Assembly (NCBI GenBank): GCA_029204225.1
Contig: CM055095.1
Span: forward strand, 39,796,141-39,860,140
Direction: 5' to 3'
Source: Diphasiastrum complanatum
Taxonomy: Eukaryota > Streptophyta > Lycopodiopsida > Lycopodiales > Lycopodiaceae
Length of the DNA: 64,000 nucleotides
Part shown: positions 57,051-64,000 of the stretch, piece by piece
Position numbering within the stretch: position 1 is the stretch's first letter
Layout of the letters: every line of letters starts with the position of its first letter
Position numbers and translations under genes: made by a program
The notes under the pieces: generated by a model
Seen by the model: only the letters and a program-made list of their open reading frames with translations
Told to the model about the DNA's origin: nothing
The model's database searches: none

Positions 57051-58690
57051 GTTCTTTAATTTGAAAAAGGATTGGATCTCAAGTTGATTTTCACGAAGTC
57101 CCAAGGACTTCTGACAATGTTCAACATGTGGAGAAAATGATGATCAAGATGTGGACACTGAAATTGGGGGATATGAGACTCTCAATATTCACATAGATTA
57201 TGTGGTTCTCAATCATTGCCAACTATCACAGGCACCACAGGGTAGGTGTACAATCAGAGCTGAAATCAAAAGAGAAATATAGAAGAGACTTTTTGATCAA
57301 ACCGCTTTTAACTACTCATAAAAAAAACCGCTTACCAAATCTGAGATTTGGATGTTACGAAATATAATTGGTGCTCATTTTCCTAATTGGAGAAACTAAG
57401 TTTCAAGAAAATTAAAGAACTAGGGTCAAATTTTTCTTCTACATAGCAAGGATGAAAAAAATATTATTTATGTGCAACTATTAGGCCAGAGAAGAATTGC
57501 TATTCTTATTTTCAGAATGCAACAAAATTTGTTGTAAAGCTTACAAGGTCATTCATGTAATTGGACATCTAGACTTCAAAGAATGTGCGCACGTAAGATT
57601 GCTAAAAGATTCAAATTTTGTTTTACTACAAGGTGCTAACCCCCCCACCACCACCCTCAAAAAAAAAAACTATTCTTTAAACTTTCAAATGAAGAATAAA
57701 AAAATTTGCAACGTATTTTATACCAAAATAAAGCTCAAAAGAAGATCGATGAAGTGCCAAAAAAATTCCAGCTCTTCACAAATTCAAAAATAAATCAATA
57801 TTTCTACAAGCATTGAATTTAATTCTTTCTTCATTTAATATATTAGGTTCAAGTGCAACCTATGTGACTAGGTTTTAACACAAGCTAAACCCAAGGTGAA
57901 CTGTCACATAGGAATATTAGCAAGTTAATTAATCCAGATCATCAAACATGTTTAAGTAAGGAAGAGGCCCTTTTGGAGTTCAAAAAGGGCCCTAATATAT
58001 TACAAGGCTCCCTACAAGGACGAACTATCTTTACAGATGTTTTGAATGCAATTGCTTGATTAAACTTGCCAAATTCTTTATATTTTTACCTTCCTAACAA
58101 TTTTACAAAATTGGAGATATTTTTTTATGTACAAGGACTTCTCCAAAGCAAAAAATGTGCCATATTTAAGTTATTTGTATTTCTTCAAATTTTGGAAAAG
58201 AAATTTTGGTCTAGTGAACATTCTCAAGAACTAAAAGATGATAGTTTGTTCTACTTATGATCTCAACAAACTATTGAGCGACAAAAGTTTGCAAAATATT
58301 AAAAACAAATGTTTGGATTGTGCTCAAGACCAAATGTTTGGAGTGTGGTCAAAAGTTTTGGGCCTTGTCATTGATGGCATGCATCAAAAGAAGATGTTGT
58401 GCCATTTTGTCAAACTATGTCCCACAGGGTTTACAAAACTATATTGAGATTTTTCAAATTTGATCATTAGACAAGTTATGACATTTGCCCAAGATTTGGC
58501 ATTCCTAACAGGTATCAAGATGAATTGGGATGACTTCTTGCCAGATTGGCATTTGATTCGAACTTGCCAATCAAATCTTGAGATGTATCATATCATTTGC
58601 AACTAACAAGGCTATATCATAGAGCGGCAATGCTTGGTGGGTCTTGCGAGAATAAATTTGTTACATGGACAAAGTCCCAATGGCTCAAAG
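57051..58690. other. Unassigned sequence
   Basis: Short plus-strand frames (57497-57793, 58066-58260, 58238-58447) contain no recognised motif. The sequence is AT-rich with A runs. Nothing else is identified. Confidence 0.35.
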
Positions 58691-58694
58691 GAGT

Positions 58695-59360
58695 TCATTC
58701 CGCCTTTCTTTTGCATCCATGTGATAGTGCCAGATTAACCTTCATGGAGTTGTTTGTTTCAAAGTAAGATTTAAACATATTGTGCATTGCTTCATCGTGT
58801 TGCACCTCATCATCATCATCATTAGAATCAAGTGCATTACTCTTTTCTCCAATTGTATTTGCCTCTTGAATTTGTTTCATTCTTTGTTCTCTCATTTCTA
58901 TCAGAACTTGACTTTGATTGTAACTAAACATGAATGGATCAACTCCGTGAAATGGCATTCGATTTATTGGCTACACACATAAACAAATTCAATAGGTGAC
59001 ATTCATAGATTGACAAACATTATAATAAAAAACAATCATATAAAGTTAACAAACCTCAACGTCTTCCAAATTCGATGGTTGACCCTCATCTTTTCGTCCA
59101 AACTTCCACAAATGATTTTCAACAATGCGTCTTTCATGCATCTTTTGCCCCTCACACTTGACGCATGTGCACCATACTTTATCTTGAAATAAAGTACATG
59201 TCACTTTAGTATAATATTTGAAGTCATTTTTAGCTTATAGTAATAAATTCTTTATGAACAAGAAAACTTGCATGTTTATCATTTACTCTGTTGACCTGAG
59301 TAGTGTCTTCATCGCTAGACTGATCTGAATGTGATTCATATCCTTGTGATAAACTGCATA
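58695..59360 (-). pseudogene. Transposase-associated (CACTA/En-Spm) gene fragment with introns
   Basis: Two minus-strand exons can be read. 59055-59182 encodes KVWCTCVKCEGQKMHERRI and VENHLWKFGRKDEGQPS, the Cys-x-Cys-x2-Cys and RDHL..(Y/F)G pattern of the transposase-associated domain at the N-terminus of plant CACTA transposases. It is followed by a GTTTGT donor. 58695-58970, after a TGTGTGTAG acceptor, encodes PINRMPFHGVDPFMFSYNQS, an acidic run (DSNDDDDEVQHDEAMHNMF) and a stop. A possible upstream exon (59290-59360, SQGYESHSDQSSDEDTTQ) is less certain because its phase does not match. The transposase core is absent, so the fragment is truncated or an accessory gene. Confidence 0.55.
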
Positions 59361-59509
59361 TATGCACAAGTACAAAACACAAATAACATAAAATTAGTCA
59401 ATTTGAAAATACGTTGATATCTTATCTTTCGATATTTAGATAGTATGATTCTTATATGATTCTCATGTTTTGATTTTGTTGGAGGGTTTGCGGATCTCAA
59501 GGCATCCCT

Positions 59510-60202
59510 TGTGAAGAATTGCCAAAAATTGGCAAATCTAGCTTGATCAAAAACCATGTAGAATAGTGTAAATTGTGTACACAAGTGGGTCCCACACATG
59601 TGAGGCCATGATGCCACATGGGAAACCCATAGGTTAGGTCAAGTCAAGAGAGTTGGTCATGTCTATTTGGTGGTCATCCCTACTTTATAGGACCTACACC
59701 TAAGTTTAAGGTGAAAATTAGACCAACTAGCTACCTACCAAGCATAACTCTAGGAAATAGACTAGGGTTTCATTTTAGGTCAAGGAGAGTGAGTTAACTT
59801 CCTTATTACATGCTGGAAATCCACCTAATTTCAAGAAGGAAGTCGAATTTGCTATGTATTCCCTCTCTCCATAGTGAGAAGATAGAAAATTTTTGGAGCT
59901 CATTGGCAATCTCAAGCTAGTTCACTATGTACATTGAGTTTTTGTGATCCAAATGAAACCAAATCAATTTCTACTTGTTTCTCAGGTTGAAGGCCGTACT
60001 ACAGCCTGTATTACACACGTGTGGGCTCGTATTTCAATGTTTATCAATGCTTTTGATTGTTAATGCTTGTTGTTTGTCAAATTGCCAATCTAGATCAACT
60101 TTTTTGTGTCTAGTTTTTTGATAGATTGTTAAGCAAGCATCCAATCACTCTTGTGGATCTTTTGTAGATCCCTTTATGGTCCTAAAGTACAGTACTTTTA
60201 CA
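59510..60202 (+). repeat. 5' LTR of B2
   Basis: TGTGAAGAATTGCC...ACTTTTACA. It matches 42614-43310 with a deletion of CCTAATGTA-like sequence near 59628 and scattered substitutions. Confidence 0.95.
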
Positions 60203-60215
60203 TGGTATCAGAGCC
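60203..60215 (+). promoter_or_regulatory. Primer-binding site of B2 (tRNA-iMet type)
   Basis: TGGTATCAGAGCC immediately follows the LTR terminus. Confidence 0.94.
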
Positions 60216-60644
60216 AAGTACAAGAGCATAAGCCATTGATCTAATGCAAATCCATTTTTAGCAAGTTTTGGTGCTAAAAACTAGTATTGAGAGGGCAAGC
60301 TAGAATCTTGATTTTGGTGAGGAGATTTGATCCCAAACTTGGTAGGGGTCCAAATCCGTACTGTCCACATGTGTGGGCACCTCTGAACCTGCATTTAATG
60401 CATGGTATTCATTTGATCCAAAAAAATTCAATTTGTGAGCTATTGGTGTAATTTTTGGTGGAGATCCTAGAATAATCTACCAAGATCATTTGCCATTGAT
60501 TAGATTTGAATTTGTTTCATGGAATCTAATTAATCTAGGCTGAGTTCAAGTCCTATTAAGGTTAAAAACAGGTCTTGAAAGTACACCAAGAAGGAAGAAA
60601 GAGATTAAGTCATTTTTTTTGTCCAAAAATAGCCAAATTTGGCA

Positions 60645-61000
60645 AGATTTGATTGTAAGTAGATTTCACATCATCTTATCTTCATTCCAACTTTGTGAGG
60701 GAGTGCTAGAACTGAGATTATAAGTCCATTTGTTGGATTAGAAATCTAATTTGAGTGAAAAACTACAAGAGAGAGACCTTAGTGAGTTTCTAGAGACAAT
60801 CAAATCCATTTCTTGGCAAGATTTGTTTGAAAGTAGTTTTCACTTCATCTTATCTTCATTCCAGCTTTGTGAGGGAGTGATAGAACTGTGATTATAAGTC
60901 CATTTGTTGGATTAGAAATCAAATTTGAGTGAAACACTGCAAGTGTGAGACCTTTGTGAGTTTCAAGTCAATCAAATCTATTTCTTGTTTGTAGAAGTCA
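60645..61000 (+). repeat. Tandem ~176-bp duplication in the B2 leader
   Basis: Units 60645-60821 and 60822-61000 correspond one-to-one to those in B1. Its conservation in both copies shows it is a family character and not a local event. Confidence 0.9.
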
Positions 61001-61008
61001 CTAGTAAG

Positions 61009-62884
61009 ATGGGATCTGCTGGAGCATACCTTCTAGAAGCTAGTGAGAGGTTGAATTCTACAAATTATGCTATTTGGAAGGTTTTGTATGGAGTCACTCT
61101 TAGTGCTCCAAGACCTTTATGAGTTCTTGATTGAAGATGAAGATGAACCTCTAGGTGCACAGGAGTTAGCTAGATACAAGAAGAGATCTAGGCTTGCACT
61201 TCATTGTGTGAAGATGAATGTGAGCAATGATTTGTTGAGAGAAGTATCAGCTTGTACTAATGCTAAAGAGGCTTGGGAGTTTTTAAAATCAATCTATGAG
61301 TCTAGCAACACTTCTAGAGTTCTTATGCTTAGAAATCAAATTTTGCAAAGCATGAGGAGAAGGGAGGAGAGTGCACAGGATTATGTACTCAGAATCAAGT
61401 CTCTAAATAGGGAGTTGGCTTCCATTGGAGAGAAGATTCATGATGGAGAGCTTGTACAAATTGTCCTTAATGGTCTAGGAGATGACTTTGCAAATTTGGT
61501 CCAAAGTTTTGCCATCCAAGACACTTTGCCAACTATAGAAAAACTTCACAGTGTATTAGTGGCTGAAGAGTGTAGGATGCTCCATGCAAAATCTAGGATG
61601 AGTTCCTTGTCTTTGCAGGATGGTGATGAGAAAGCCAATTTCTCATTCAAGGGAAAAAAGAAGACCAATGGAAAGAAGAAGCATCCAAAGGAGGCCAAAG
61701 AAGAGGATGATGCATCAAGCTCAAAGGACAAGTCAAAGCAAAAATGCTTCTTTTGTGGAAAGAAGGGGCATTATGCATCTAAATGCTACAAGAGGCTAAG
61801 AGCACAAGTGGAGGAGGACAAACAATGAAACCTTGCAAAGGAGGAGGAGGAGGAGGATGAAGTAGATGTATTCTTGATGGCATCTACATCCTCACCAACA
61901 AGCAATAGCAATTCAAGAGACAATTGGTGGATTGACAGTGGGGCTAGCTCCCACGTGTCTTGTGAAAAGGACTTTTTCTCAACCTTACACTCATTCAATG
62001 ATGCTAAAAAGTTTGTCTTTACTGCAAATGATGAAGAGTGTAGGATAGATGGTGTTGGCACCATCTCTTTGTGTCTAGAATCCTCAAAATGCATGAATCT
62101 AGAAAATGTCCTTTATGTACCACCAATCACCAAGAATATGCTTAGTGTTGGTCTACTCTTAGAAAGTGGTTTGGATGTCCACTTTAAGCATGGTGTTTGC
62201 TTCATCTTGAAGAATGATGTTTGCATTGCAAAGGGATTTAAACATGGAAGATTGTTTAAGTTGGAAGCTAGTGTTGCTTTTGAAAGAATGAGCTTGGCAA
62301 AGGAGGAGATCACTCAAGAGGAGATCTTGGCAAAGTGTGATTTTGCTTGCATTGAGGAGGAGAATCAAAAGGAGGAAGATCTTGAGGATCAGCCTCAAAG
62401 CATGAGAGTTCCAAGGGAGTCCTCAATGACAATGGTCGAGTCATCAAATTGCATGCAAATTGTCCATTCAAGTGTGCATCTTGCAAGGGTGGTGAGCATT
62501 GGAGAGTCTACTATCTTTGAATACTTTTTGGAAAGTAGTAGTAGACATGAGGTGACTTGTTTCTTATCTTTAAGATCCATGGTGTTTATTTCTTTGTATG
62601 ACAAGACAATGAAATGGGATGCTTTGAAATCTACATTTGTTGTTGATAAAGCAATTTCATTGGATAACTATTTTTGTAATAGTTTGAATAGAGTCATAAA
62701 AGATGAAACATCATTTGATTTGGAAATCTTTGTGTCCACATGCTTTGTGCATGATCATTCCAATGTAAGGACCAAAGATTATCCTATTTCAATGATAGGA
62801 ATATTGGTAGTGTTTTGCTCTTCAAGTAGAGATTGTAGATCTACTTGTTTTCAGCCAAAGAATTTGTCAATGGTGGAAATGTGA
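61009..62884 (+). pseudogene. Gag, protease and degenerate pol remnant of B2
   Basis: It starts with ATGGGATCTGCTGGAGCATA (61009), and the N-terminus is open to SERLNSTNYAIWKV. A one-base insertion near 61083 then shifts frame; the main frame resumes as MESLLVLQDLYEF. A zinc knuckle, CFFCGKKGHYASKC, lies near 61750. A stop at 61826-61828 (GGA to TGA against B1) precedes the protease site WWIDSGASSHV (near 61928). The downstream unfamiliar block is the same as in B1, and the frame extends further, to 62884. B1 and B2 have independent disabling changes in Gag. Confidence 0.88.
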
Positions 62885-63168
62885 TCTTTCAAGAGTGGAA
62901 GATTTGTAAACTTGAAGAAGCACCTTTGGATCAACACCTTATTCAATTCATTGATGGTTTGGAGTCAATTCAAGTGGAGGAGCAAGCTCAAGACCCGAGG
63001 ACTCCAAGAAGAATCTTGAGTATCAAGATGGAGCCATCAAGGCTCAATTATATGGATCAAGCAAGGCAAGTTGTCTTTGGCAACATTATTTATGCTCTTA
63101 ATATTTTAATTGATGTATCTTCAAGTGCACAAAATGCCTTGGAATCCATGGCTTGGCATGATGTTTAG
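62845..63168 (+). pseudogene. Integrase C-terminal remnant and linker of B2
   Basis: SAKEFVNGGNVIFQEWKICK and PSRLNYMDQARQVVFGNIIYAL match the B1 linker and correspond to the end of copia integrase and the stretch before RT. The piece from 63215 (RDPLRGGERSFMDIILYWSL) resembles the border of RT and RNase H. Confidence 0.7.
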
Positions 63169-63378
63169 TTTTGAAGTGTGCTACATGTATATAGACACAT
63201 TTATGGAACATCTTGTAAGGGATCCTCTAAGAGGTGGTGAAAGATCCTTCATGGACATCATTCTCTATTGGAGTCTCAAAAGTTCCTTCTTTGTAGCTAG
63301 ATTTTTTAGACACTTCTAAAAGCTTTCATTGATCTATCAAGAGAGCTGTAAATAGATCAAGCTAAATTTGAGGAGGAG

Positions 63379-64000
63379 TGTGAAGAATTGCCAAAAATCG
63401 GCAAATCTAGCTTGATCAAAAACCATGTAGAATAGTGTAAATTGTGTACCCAAGTGGGTCCCACACATGTGAGGCCATGATGCCATATGGGAGACCCATC
63501 CTAATGTAGGTTAGGTCAATTCAAGAGAGTTGGTCATGTCTATTTGGTGGTCATCCCTACTTTATAGGACCTACACCTAAGTTTAAGGTGAAAATTTGAC
63601 CAACTAGCTACCTACCAAGCATAACTCTAGGAAATAGACTAGGGTTTCATTTTAGGTCAAGGAGAGTGAGTTAACTTCCTTATTACATGCTGGAAATCCA
63701 CCTAACTTCAAGAAGGAAGTCGAATTTGCTATGTATTCCCTCTCTCCATAGTGAGAAGATAGAAAATTTTTGGAGCTCATTGGCAATCTCAAGCTAGTTC
63801 ACTATGTACATTGAGTTTTTGTGATCCAAATGAAACCAAATCAATTTCTACTTGTTTCTCAGGTTGAAGGCCGTACTACAGCCTGTATTACACACGTGTG
63901 GGCTCGGATTTCAATGTTTATCAATGCTTTTGATTGTTAATGCCTGTTGTTTGTCAAATTGCCAATCTAGATCAACTTTTTTGTGTCTAGTTTTTTGATA
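63379..64000 (+). repeat. 3' LTR of B2, partial
   Basis: It begins TGTGAAGAATTGCC after the purine tract TTTGAGGAGGAG. About 70 bp of the LTR are expected beyond the window end. It is very similar to 59510-60131. Confidence 0.95.

Larger units (their letters stand above)
59510..64000 (+). mobile_element. Copia-derived gag-only element B2 (runs off the window)
   Basis: 5' LTR 59510-60202 (693 bp), primer-binding site 60203, leader with tandem duplication, Gag-protease region, polypurine tract (about 63371-63378) and 3' LTR from 63379 to beyond the window end (622 bp visible). It shares the B1 layout and the same loss of integrase core, RT and RNase H. The left flank is TCCCT (59505-59509); the right copy is outside. 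Confidence 0.94.

Overview
This window looks like nuclear DNA from a land plant, and nearly all of it is transposable-element sequence at different stages of decay. The plant call rests on several Ty1/copia lineages and one Ty3/gypsy element with plant-type domains, primer-binding sites that match the 3' end of plant initiator-Met tRNA (TGGTATCAGAGC), long GT/GA/CT microsatellites, and En/Spm (CACTA)-like transposase genes with GT..AG introns. A non-LTR retrotransposon tail with a restriction-like endonuclease would fit a fern, lycophyte or bryophyte better than a flowering plant, but I cannot fix the species. No rRNA, tRNA or CRISPR was seen. The only possible host gene is a broken NmrA-like oxidoreductase at 30.7-31.3 kb, whose 5' end is duplicated at 48.0-48.5 kb.

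Layout. 1-863: nested LTRs of a GGCGCC-rich family, here called A (LTR 1245 bp). 1.49-1.86 kb: a dense cluster of palindromes built on GCCACGCGTGGC. 2.8-3.9 kb: a minus-strand spliced transposase-like gene. 4261-11352: a minus-strand copia element (family F) carrying a solo A LTR (5480-6724) in its RNase H region. 12.5-14.1 kb: an old minus-strand copia remnant. 14.3-17.0 kb: microsatellite, AT-rich DNA and tandem duplications. 17.1-21.3 kb: a decayed plus-strand gypsy pol. 21.66-21.93 kb: a minisatellite, followed by an F-family LTR with leader. 23.96-27.0 kb: a decayed coding region of about 1000 codons on the minus strand that I do not recognise. 28.0-28.8 kb: a copia gag remnant.

32.2-43.6 kb is a four-level nest. 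An old copia integrase gene is split by a gag-only copia derivative (B1). The 5' LTR of B1 is split by a solo A LTR, and that LTR is split by a complete, very young, non-coding A element (33237-38063). Each of the two inner insertions has a perfect 5-bp target-site duplication. 45.4-47.5 kb holds copia fragments joined to an F-family leader and gag. 48.8-52.9 kb holds two copies of a LINE tail, one of them split by a small non-coding LTR element (49778-52438). 53.2-55.0 kb is another copia remnant, and 58.7-59.4 kb a transposase-associated (CACTA) gene fragment. 59510 to the window end is a second copy (B2) of the gag-only family.

Working together. A, B and the 49.8-kb element have LTRs, primer-binding sites and polypurine tracts but no reverse transcriptase, so they must have been copied by enzymes supplied in trans. 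The F, D/E and gypsy elements, which do carry polymerase domains, are all broken here. The coding potential of the window is therefore mostly historical, and its intact functional signals are cis-acting retrotransposition signals.
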